Shown here: positions 1-4,147 of the stretch, in pieces | Layout of the letters: each line of letters opens with the position of its first letter | Numbering within the stretch: the first letter of the stretch is position 1 | From: Actinomycetes bacterium | GTDB taxonomy: Bacteria; Actinomycetota; Acidimicrobiia; Acidimicrobiales; JAKAOS01 | Assembly: GCA_021790615.1 (NCBI GenBank) | Contig: JAJYGW010000202.1 | Span: forward strand, 1-5,426 | Direction of reading: 5' to 3' | Length of the DNA stretch: 5,426 bases | Position numbers and translations under genes: made by a program | The notes under the pieces: generated by a model | Told to the model about the DNA's origin: nothing | Databases searched by the model: none | Seen by the model: the letters and a program-made list of their open reading frames with translations, nothing else

Positions 1-293
1 GGTGGGCCGATCCTGCGGCGTGCAATATCGCGGTCTTCTCCGAGATCTACGCTCGTCCCCAACCGCTCGCCCTGCCGAGCTCGTCCACCGTCGTGGTACG
101 GGCGGCCACGGGCACCGCCGCGCCCGCCCCGCTCTCGCCCGGCCCGGTCCCGCCGCGCCGCGCCCGCCGGCCGCGGCCACCTGGCCCTACCCACGCGGCC
201 GCCGCGGTGGACGCCTCCGAGGGGTGTCGCCCTGCAGCACTTGATGTGCGATGCTCGTTGCTCGCGAGAGGAGGAACGAGATGCTGCGCCTGA
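1..293 (+). CDS. C-terminal end of an unrecognised Ala/Pro/Arg-rich protein (5' partial)
   Basis: Frame 3 is open from the left edge to a TGA at 291-293 and encodes about 96 residues. The first 45 or so (WADPAACNIAVFSEIYARPQ and on) use strongly G/C-ending codons and look like real protein. From about residue 35 it becomes a low-complexity Ala/Pro/Arg tail. I recognise no domain. The last 13 bases overlap the start of the VOC gene at 281, so its tail contains that gene's ribosome binding site. Such an overlap is normal in an operon, but the Cys/Arg-rich last residues (RGGTRCCA) look unselected, so the true protein may have ended earlier, before a frameshift. The other two forward frames give only Arg/Pro-rich peptides. 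Its family cannot be told from this fragment. Confidence 0.45.
   Translation, partial: WADPAACNIAVFSEIYARPQPLALPSSSTVVVRAATGTAAPAPLSPGPVPPRRARRPRPPGPTHAAAAVDASEGCRPAALDVRCSLLARGGTRCCA
269..274 (+). promoter_or_regulatory. Ribosome binding site AGGAGG deciding the first VOC gene start
   Basis: A perfect AGGAGG ends 6 bases before the ATG at 281. It selects that ATG over the in-frame ATG at 251, which would place this site inside the coding region. Confidence 0.8.
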
Positions 294-640
294 GGGGCAT
301 TGCAATGGACACGTCCGATCCGGAGGCAATGGCCTCTTTCTGGGAGGCGGCGCTCGGCTATGAGCGGAGGGACCTTTGGGAGCCATATGTGGGGCTCCGT
401 GATCCGACAGGCCGAGATCCACTGCTCACGGTGCAGCGCACTTCTGCTCCGACGGCGAACCATCTTCACCTGGACCTCTATTCGGACGATCCCGACGCCG
501 AGGCCGCAAGACTGGAACGACTCGGTGCCACCGTCCTTCGCCGGTGTGAGGAGGGTGACGCGTGGTGGTGGGTCCTCGCGGATCCGACCGGCAACGAGTT
601 CTGCATCGTGGCAGCCGACGACGCGGACCGCGCGATCTAG
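281..640 (+). CDS. VOC family protein (glyoxalase-like domain), 119 aa
   Basis: A small cytosolic protein of the vicinal oxygen chelate (glyoxalase/bleomycin resistance/dioxygenase) superfamily, of the glyoxalase-like single-domain type common in actinobacteria. Its substrate is unknown. Two half-modules are visible. Residues 4-55 hold LRGIAMDTSDPEAMASFWEA, the beta strand and helix with the FW..ALGY motif, and then YVGLRDP. Residues 60-112 hold HLHLDLYSDD, the helix AEAARLERLGA, the WWW triplet at 95-97, and the closing strand DPTGNEFCIV. H61, H63 and E106 are plausible metal-site positions, but no reaction can be assigned. The length matches the usual 115-125 residues. The ATG at 281 is chosen for its perfect AGGAGG 6 bases upstream. 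It resembles the second VOC gene at 870 in plan (FW..ALGY, WWW, NEFC.V), so the two are probably an old duplication or belong to one family. It overlaps the upstream partial gene by 13 bases, which suggests shared transcription. Confidence 0.92.
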   Translation: MLRLRGIAMDTSDPEAMASFWEAALGYERRDLWEPYVGLRDPTGRDPLLTVQRTSAPTANHLHLDLYSDDPDAEAARLERLGATVLRRCEEGDAWWWVLADPTGNEFCIVAADDADRAI

Positions 641-650
641 GGGAGGTGAC

Positions 651-839
651 GTGAACCGACGAGGAGGGGCACCGGAAGCACATCGAGCTACTCGACCCGT
701 GCCTCACGGCGCATCCTTGGCGAGTGACAGGACTGGCGCGCCTCGTTCCCGGCCCCTAGCCGGGTCTGTGCTGACCGTCCCTGACGGCTCGAGTGGCCGC
801 GCGCTCGACAGCAGTCCCATGGCGACCAGCTGTAAGTAG
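651..839 (+). CDS. Doubtful small ORF, 62 aa, between the two VOC genes
   Basis: A GTG at 651 lies 11 bases after the VOC stop and behind a strong Shine-Dalgarno (GGGGAGGTGAC), so the start signal is good. The product (VNRRGGAPEAHRATRPVPHG and on) is Arg/Ser/Ala-rich, has no recognisable domain, membrane segment or motif, and ends at 839. Another forward frame, open without a start codon from about 655 to 762, gives a more protein-like stretch (HIELLDPCLTAHPWRVTG). The spacer may therefore hold a frameshifted gene remnant rather than a working small protein. It could also be a translated but unselected spacer. I keep it only because of the start signal. Confidence 0.22.
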   Translation: MNRRGGAPEAHRATRPVPHGASLASDRTGAPRSRPLAGSVLTVPDGSSGRALDSSPMATSCK

Positions 840-857
840 CAATCGATGACGGTATCG

Positions 858-864
858 GGAGGAG
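858..864 (+). promoter_or_regulatory. Ribosome binding site GGAGGAG for the second VOC gene
   Basis: GGAGGAG sits 5 bases before the ATG at 870 and only 2 bases before the adjacent ATG at 867. This favours 870, and it makes the more upstream in-frame ATG at 846 unlikely because the site would then be inside the gene. Confidence 0.7.
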
Positions 865-869
865 CCATG

Positions 870-1235
870 ATGCCACCCAGGCTGATAGTCACCATCGACT
901 GCGAGGATCCGATCGGGCTCGGGAGCTTCTGGCTGGCCGCTCTCGGTTACGAGACGCTTGACGGCGACGGAGAGCCCCTCGCCTGGCTTGTGCCGCCGAC
1001 CGGATCGATGGGCCCGCCGGTCTACCTGCAGCGAGTTCCCGAGCCGAAGTCAGTGAAGAACCGCCAGCACTTCGACCTGGCTTACGACGACACCGAGGAG
1101 GCGATCGTCCGGCTGGAGGGCCTCGGCGCCCGACGCCTGGGCGAGCCGTACGAGCAGTACGGCTGGTGGTGGCAGGTGATGGCCGATCCTGAGAGCAACG
1201 AGTTCTGCGTCGTGAAGGAGCTTTCGAGCTCGTAG
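870..1235 (+). CDS. VOC family protein (glyoxalase-like domain), 121 aa
   Basis: A second small single-domain VOC/glyoxalase-like protein, soluble and probably dimeric like its family; the reaction is unknown. Residues 4-55 read RLIVTIDCEDPIGLGSFWLA, then ALGYET and a strand ending PVYLQRVPEPK, a typical first half. Residues 66-116 read QHFDLAYDD, a helix with AIVRLEGLGARRLG, the WWW triplet at 99-101, and DPESNEFCVVKE, the closing half. H67 and E111 are candidate ligand residues. It shares FW.AALGY, the Trp triplet and NEFC.V with the gene at 281, while the loops differ. ATG 870 is preferred for ribosome binding site spacing; ATG 867 would add one Met. The opposite strand of almost the whole gene is also open, as the tail of the secreted ORF starting at 2001. 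This VOC frame has clear domain sequence, so it is the real one here. Confidence 0.92.
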   Translation: MPPRLIVTIDCEDPIGLGSFWLAALGYETLDGDGEPLAWLVPPTGSMGPPVYLQRVPEPKSVKNRQHFDLAYDDTEEAIVRLEGLGARRLGEPYEQYGWWWQVMADPESNEFCVVKELSSS

Positions 1236-2001
1236 CGGGCTTTGAGGCGCGCGACGGCGCTTCTCGCCGAGTCCACACGAGCCGGCCGTCCGACAGCCTC
1301 GCGAAGACCTGATTGCGTGACGGCTCCGAGAAGTAGAGCGTCCCGTTCGGTCCAACGGCAATTGGACCGGGCTCGAGGTCGGTGAGAAGCGTTCCGCCAG
1401 CACCTGGGACGCCGGAGGCGACCGGCCGGAACGAGCTCACGGTGGCTTTGACCACGCCGATGTACCCAGTACCGCAACCGGCAAGGATCCCTGCCGGGAA
1501 CGCGTGGCGCGACCCGGGCGGGGTCATCCCGACCCAGACACTTGAGGCGCAGACGTTGCCGGAGGGAATGAACCACGGAACGGTGAAGCTGACATGAGCG
1601 ACGGCGAACTCGACAGGCGACAGCGCGACGCTCGCGCTCGCTCCGGTGTCGCTCTCGCGAACCGCTGCATATGGGTACCCGCGCCGACGAAGTGAGCTCA
1701 GCCGCAGCCAGCCCGCTGGCAAGCTGCAGGCATGACCCGAGGCCCCGATGCGGGCAACGTCATGCAGCGTGAGCGGGGGACGCTCGTCGGCACTGGACGG
1801 CACTGGGCTCGCCGACCACACCGAGGCTACGAGCCAGCTCCCTTCGCAGGTGACCGGTGCCCCGGCCTGGCCGGAACGGTCGCTGAGCGAAAGAGCCGAG
1901 CTCGGCTCCGGGGGCCGCGCCCGTGCCGTGGCCATGCTCGACAGCATTGACCCTGCCAGGACTACCGGCGTTACGAGGCGCAGCAACCGCAAAGACCGCA
2001 T
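889..2001 (-). CDS. Secreted protein ORF with an NHL-like blade, probably truncated or chimeric
   Basis: Starting from the ATG at 2001 (GTG at 2052 is possible but has no ribosome binding site), the protein opens with a good Sec signal peptide: MRSLRLLR, a hydrophobic core VTPVVLAGSMLSSMATA, and likely cleavage near residue 25. A GGAGG lies 12 bases upstream, rather far. Residues 138-178 (SFTVPWFIPSGN, CASSVWVGM, then ILAGCGTGY) loosely recall the beta-sandwich of the peptidase G1 (eqolisin) family, but no clear catalytic Gln is seen. Residues 212-241 (GPIAVGPNGTLYFSEPSRNQ to SDGRLV) look like one NHL/beta-propeller blade; such blades normally occur in several copies. From about residue 243 protein character fades. 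The last 115 or so residues run antisense through the VOC gene at 870-1235 to a stop at 889 and are probably not ancestral. I infer a gene whose 3' part was lost, perhaps now a pseudogene; the believable part is about 1236-2001. Confidence 0.5.
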   Translation of the reverse strand: MRSLRLLRLVTPVVLAGSMLSSMATARARPPEPSSALSLSDRSGQAGAPVTCEGSWLVASVWSASPVPSSADERPPLTLHDVARIGASGHACSLPAGWLRLSSLRRRGYPYAAVRESDTGASASVALSPVEFAVAHVSFTVPWFIPSGNVCASSVWVGMTPPGSRHAFPAGILAGCGTGYIGVVKATVSSFRPVASGVPGAGGTLLTDLEPGPIAVGPNGTLYFSEPSRNQVFARLSDGRLVWTRREAPSRASKPATSSKAPSRRRTRCSQDRPSPATTSRTARTARPGVGRRGPPAGRSPPRCRRKPGRSAGGSSLTSARELAAGRPAGPSIRSAAQARRGALRRRQASRNRERPARSSRARSDPRSRW

Positions 2002-2281
2002 GCTCTCAAGAAGCCTCCGACGGTCAGTTTCGCGTACGGTGGCATCGTCCACAGGGCACGGGGAGAGGAGTCCGGGAGGAGCTACTACGCTTCAACCCGA
2101 CCTCTTGGAGTCAAATGACGAGCGGACCGACGACAGCGCCGGCGCGCTCTCAGCCGAACGACGGCAGTGCGAGATCGAAGATGATCTCAGGTGTCGACGC
2201 AGATCGAACGGAACCATCTGCTGTGTACGACCAGGAGGAGCTCGTGATGCGACAGTCGGTGGTGACCGCGCCGGGGCGACA
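2002..2281. other. Stretch with no convincing gene, upstream of the secreted ORF
   Basis: No frame on either strand here gives a recognisable protein. On the plus strand AGGAGG at about 2232-2237 precedes an ATG at 2246 that opens only a 12-codon frame (MRQSVVTAPGRQ) ending at the TGA at 2283-2285. This looks like an orphaned translation start. The minus strand should hold the promoter of the ORF at 2001: a TTGACT at 2114-2109 resembles a -35 box, but no -10 box stands at proper spacing. Confidence 0.4.
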
Positions 2282-2407
2282 GTGACGGCAACGGCCGCAG
2301 GCACCTTCGAGGTGGAAGTCACTCCGGGGCCAACGGTTGCTCCTGCTGACGACAGCGGGACACTGCCGGTTGCTCTGGGGGTGCCGGGCCGCACACGATC
2401 CTCGTGA
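2282..2407 (+). pseudogene. Possible N-terminal remnant of a DUF3224-like protein
   Basis: A GTG at 2282 opens a 41-residue frame beginning VTATAAGTFEVEVTPGP, then TVAPADDSGTLPVALG, and stopping at 2405-2407. The opening resembles what I remember of the N-terminus of DUF3224-type proteins (a start like TATGTFEV followed by a P-rich strand and LG). The rest of that domain, normally about 130 residues in all, is absent in every frame downstream. No good Shine-Dalgarno precedes the GTG. I read it as a leftover gene start; it may instead be chance in GC-rich DNA. The match rests on about 17 residues recalled from memory. Confidence 0.3.
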
Positions 2408-2503
2408 AAGCGGAGAGGAGAGGTTCGGCGTCTCCGGGTGGTGCCGGTTGCGACGCAGTGGTGCCGGTCGATTGCTTCAAGCAGGAACCTGTCTGACCCT
2501 CGT

Positions 2504-2526
2504 GGGCTCGCGGTCCCGGGCTCGCG
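2504..2526 (+). repeat. Direct repeat GGGCTCGCG, two copies 14 bp apart
   Basis: Exact 9-base copies lie at 2504-2512 and 2518-2526, separated by GTCCC. They end 11 bases before the putative -10 box of the NTF2-like gene, so they cover its expected -35 region. They could be a protein-binding site or simple GC-rich coincidence. Confidence 0.5.
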
Positions 2527-2537
2527 AGGCAAGGACG

Positions 2538-2543
2538 TACACT
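2538..2543 (+). promoter_or_regulatory. Putative -10 box TACACT for a leaderless transcript
   Basis: TACACT fits the actinobacterial TANNNT -10 consensus and ends exactly 6 bases before the GTG at 2550. This is the spacing at which transcription would begin on the start codon itself. The gene lacks a well-placed Shine-Dalgarno (AAGGA at 2531-2535 is 14 bases from the GTG), which fits leaderless expression. No TTGACA-like -35 box is seen. Confidence 0.45.
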
Positions 2544-2549
2544 CGAGAC

Positions 2550-3023
2550 GTGACCATTGCATGTGCTGACTGCGGGTGCCTGGTGGAGCGCGGCGTTCGC
2601 GTCTCCACATGCGCCATCGACGGTTGCTGCTGTAGCGAGCTTCCGACCCGCCAATCGTTGGACGACATAGCTGCGCAGGTCACGGCCGCCTTCGAAGCCC
2701 GGGACCTCGTGTCGTTTGGCGCGCTCCTGGCGGACGACGCCCGGTGGGGGGACGACGACGCTCCCAACAAGTGCCGCAGTCGGAGAGACGTGGTCGGGAC
2801 CTTTGAGCGCTTGCTCGCCAGCGGTGTCAGCGGCGCCGTCACGGAGACGCGGACCGGACCCGCTGGCATCCTCTGCCACCTTCGCGTCCACTGGCCCGAT
2901 CCCACCGACCCGGTGAGACGGGACGAGGTTCTCCACCTCTACCGGGTTCGCGGCGGGCAGATCGTCGCAATCGAGCCATTCGACGATCGCCTTGCAGCAG
3001 AAGCTGCCCTCGCGTCTTCCTGA
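2550..3023 (+). CDS. SnoaL/NTF2-like protein with Cys-rich N-terminus, 157 aa
   Basis: A nuclear transport factor 2 (SnoaL-like) fold protein of unknown function. The N-terminal 32 residues carry seven Cys (C5, C8, C10, C21, C26-C28; CADCGCLVERGVRVSTC then CCCSELP), which suggests a small metal-binding knuckle or a redox-active segment. Residues 38-150 are the NTF2-like domain: helix DDIAAQVTAAFEARDL, then LLADDARWGDDD, PNKCRSR with C75, helix DVVGTFERLLASG, and the strands ILCHLRVHWPDP, DEVLHLYRVRGGQIVAIEPF. The WGDDD..P..CRSR pattern belongs to an actinobacterial NTF2-like group as I remember it. The domain may bind a small ligand or be an enzyme; no catalytic set can be named. GTG 2550 is chosen because the Cys-rich stretch begins right after it and a -10 box is phased to it. 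No signal peptide or membrane segment is seen. The gene seems to stand alone: no gene follows on the same strand for over 1 kb. Confidence 0.85.
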   Translation: MTIACADCGCLVERGVRVSTCAIDGCCCSELPTRQSLDDIAAQVTAAFEARDLVSFGALLADDARWGDDDAPNKCRSRRDVVGTFERLLASGVSGAVTETRTGPAGILCHLRVHWPDPTDPVRRDEVLHLYRVRGGQIVAIEPFDDRLAAEAALASS

Positions 3024-3410
3024 CGCGGTCCGGCTCCTGCTTGGGACTCGCAAGGAACCGGGTCCGGAGCCTTCATCCTCGACGACCCCGCGCAATCGCC
3101 TTGAGCCGCTCCGAAGTGTTGTCCCTCTCCTGACGCCACTCTGTCGATGATGAGCCCAGACCCCACATTCGCCTTCTCTGCCCTGCGTGGTCTCGGGTGA
3201 TCATTGCCGAAACGGCCTCGGGTGGAGAGCGCCACGTCATCGAGCAAGGAAATGGTGTTCGGCCCTTGGACAGTCCTCGGCGGACACAGCGCACCCGGAA
3301 GCGAGCTCGCTCACGATCCTGGTTGGACTCTGCGCGAGGACGAGAGCATTCAGCGGGCAGGCGACCCAGCCGCCGCGCAGCGTTGAGGCCTCTTGAATGG
3401 ACTTATCCAG
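3024..3410. other. 387-base stretch with no assignable gene
   Basis: Several frames are open on both strands but give mutually exclusive, Arg/Ser-rich peptides with no recognisable motif. A minus-strand frame ending at 3073 carries a mildly protein-like stretch (STEWRQERDNTSERLKAIAR) that could be a gene remnant. No terminator with a T-run is seen after the NTF2-like gene. The palindrome GAGGCCTC at 3385-3392 is the only tidy inverted repeat near the tRNA-Arg 3' end. Confidence 0.4.
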
Positions 3411-3484
3411 CGCGCTCGGAGGTACTCGAAACCCCAACCTTCTGATCCGTAGTCAGATGCTCTGTCCAATTGAGCTACGAGCGC
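3411..3484 (-). tRNA. tRNA-Arg (anticodon ACG)
   Basis: On the minus strand the 74 bases fold into a full cloverleaf. The acceptor GCGCTCG pairs perfectly with CGAGCGC. The D stem is GCTC/GAGC around AATTGGACA. The anticodon stem TCTGA/TCAGA encloses loop CTACGGA, anticodon ACG, which is normally edited to ICG to read CGU/CGC/CGA. The variable loop is AGGTT. The T stem GGGGT/ACCTC (one G-T pair) encloses TTCGAGT. The discriminator is G and CCA is not encoded (CTG follows). The antisense protein-like reading of this gene, LVAQLDRASDYGSEGWGFE, is a well-known false ORF over tRNA-Arg genes. Confidence 0.97.
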
Positions 3485-3776
3485 CGGCCGCTCGCGAGCA
3501 ACGCACCGCAGTGCGATTGCGCCCGCTATCGAACGACAGAGTGATGGTAGCCGAGCGCAGGCGTCGCCTTGGTCGGTACGGCTAGACGAGCTCACTCGGG
3601 AGTCTGGGGAGTCGCTACCGTCTGGCAAACCGCTGGCGCCACCGGCGTGGCCGCGTTCCCGGGGGCGCGCGGGCGATTCTCGCCGCGCCATCACTATCCT
3701 GCCTGTTCACTGGTCGACCGGCGCTTGCGGCTTGACAGTCGCCGGACCCCGGGTACTGCCCTGCTCAGCTACTGAG
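3485..3776. other. Spacer between the two tRNA genes
   Basis: No gene is recognised in these 292 bases. A small perfect hairpin, CGCAC-CGCA-GTGCG, lies at 3502-3515, just upstream of tRNA-Arg. A weak minus-strand -10-like TACCAT at 3549-3544 has no partner -35. Given the spacing, each tRNA may have its own promoter, or both may share one upstream of tRNA-Ser; the sequence does not decide. Confidence 0.4.
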
Positions 3777-3777
3777 C
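3763..3777 (-). repeat. Perfect 6-bp hairpin at the tRNA-Ser 3' end
   Basis: GCTCAG-CTA-CTGAGC forms a perfect stem with a 3-base loop and includes the tRNA discriminator position 3777. No T-run follows on the minus strand, so it is a poor intrinsic terminator. It may affect 3' processing of the precursor. Confidence 0.5.
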
Positions 3778-3865
3778 GGAGAGGGAGGGATTTGAACCCT
3801 CGGACCCGGTTTCCCAAGTCAACTCATTAGCAGTGAGTCCGATTCGGCCGCTCTCGCACCTCTCC
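3777..3865 (-). tRNA. tRNA-Ser (anticodon GCT)
   Basis: The 89 bases on the minus strand form a class II tRNA. The acceptor GGAGAGG pairs perfectly with CCTCTCC. A 3-bp D stem is CGA/TCG. The anticodon stem ACTCA/TGAGT encloses loop CTGCTAA with anticodon GCT, reading AGC/AGU. The long variable arm GACTTGG/CCGGGTC with loop GAAA (two G-T pairs) is typical of serine tRNAs. The T arm is GAGGG-TTCAAAT-CCCTC. The discriminator is G, a serine identity base, and CCA is not encoded. It sits 293 bases upstream of tRNA-Arg on the same strand. Its 5' end is 282 bases from the start of the divergently read integrase gene. Confidence 0.97.
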
Positions 3866-3874
3866 TTGCCCACC

Positions 3875-3880
3875 ACTCTA
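3875..3880 (-). promoter_or_regulatory. Possible -10 box TAGAGT for tRNA-Ser
   Basis: TAGAGT on the minus strand ends 9 bases before the mature tRNA 5' end, a usual distance for a short tRNA leader. It fits TANNNT, but CTCCCA at the -35 place is not consensus. Confidence 0.3.
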
Positions 3881-3903
3881 GTCGATTCTGGCCCTGCCTG
3901 GGA

Positions 3904-3950
3904 GCTCCGCTGTAGGAGCACAAAAAGCCCCTATATACAGGCCTTTTGGG
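3904..3950. repeat. Two adjacent hairpins, one terminator-like, between tRNA-Ser and the integrase
   Basis: GCTCC-GCTGTA-GGAGC (3904-3919) is a perfect 5-bp stem. It is followed by a local AT-rich patch at 3922-3947. On the minus strand this patch reads AAAAGGCC, TGTATATA, GGGGCTTTTT: a 5-bp AAAAG/CTTTT stem, an imperfect GC part and a T-run. It could be a weak bidirectional terminator separating the tRNA from DNA to the right, or part of a recombination site. Confidence 0.35.
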
Positions 3951-4026
3951 CACTGTGGGGTCGGCCCGTGGCGGGTCGCTCAGGCCCGCTGGACAGGGCC
4001 CCGAGGGCCGCCTCATGGGAGGGCTC

Positions 4027-4066
4027 GATTCACCCCGGACCCATCCGATTCAACCCTGATTCAACC
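4027..4066 (+). repeat. Three GATTCA-type repeats upstream of the integrase gene
   Basis: GATTCAACC occurs exactly at 4047-4055 and 4058-4066, 11 bases apart, close to one helical turn. A shorter relative, GATTCACC, starts 20 bases earlier at 4027. They end 81 bases before the integrase start. Their phasing suggests binding sites for integrase arm domains or a regulator; this is inference. Confidence 0.45.
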
Positions 4067-4134
4067 TCGGGATGATACGCTCGCCTCCGGTTGCAGCCTC
4101 CGGTGACTGGCTGGCCCAGCTGAGCAGCTCGCAC

Positions 4135-4141
4135 AAGGAGG
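4135..4141 (+). promoter_or_regulatory. Ribosome binding site AAGGAGG for the integrase
   Basis: AAGGAGG ends 6 bases before the GTG at 4148 and 3 bases before the adjacent in-frame GTG at 4145. The spacing favours 4148. An in-frame TGA at 4121 excludes any start further upstream. Confidence 0.75.
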
Positions 4142-4147
4142 GCAGTG

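Noticed and set aside
47..469. Minus-strand 140-residue ORF over the first VOC gene
   Set aside because: Antisense of a clear VOC domain and of a GC-rich Ala/Pro tail; Arg-rich composition and no motif.
2082..2114. Minus-strand promoter TTGACT ... TAGTAG for the secreted ORF
   Set aside because: The spacing would be 21 bases and the -10 is poor, so it is not reported as a feature.
1748..2281. Plus-strand ORFs opposite the secreted protein
   Set aside because: They lack recognisable content, and the opposite strand shows a signal peptide and domain-like sequence. Only the 3' tail from 2282 was kept as a possible remnant.
2319..3095. Minus-strand 258-residue ORF opposite the NTF2-like gene
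   Set aside because: Antisense to a domain with strong NTF2-like features; no motif of its own.
3350..3694. Minus-strand 114-residue ORF containing LVAQLDRASDYGSEGWGFE
   Set aside because: This is the well-known false translation of a tRNA-Arg gene; the cloverleaf at 3411-3484 explains it.
3866..4080. A third tRNA or a displaced tRNA 3' fragment (GGGCTCGATTCACCCC resembles a T arm)
   Set aside because: The T stem does not pair properly and no matching acceptor or anticodon arm can be built around it.
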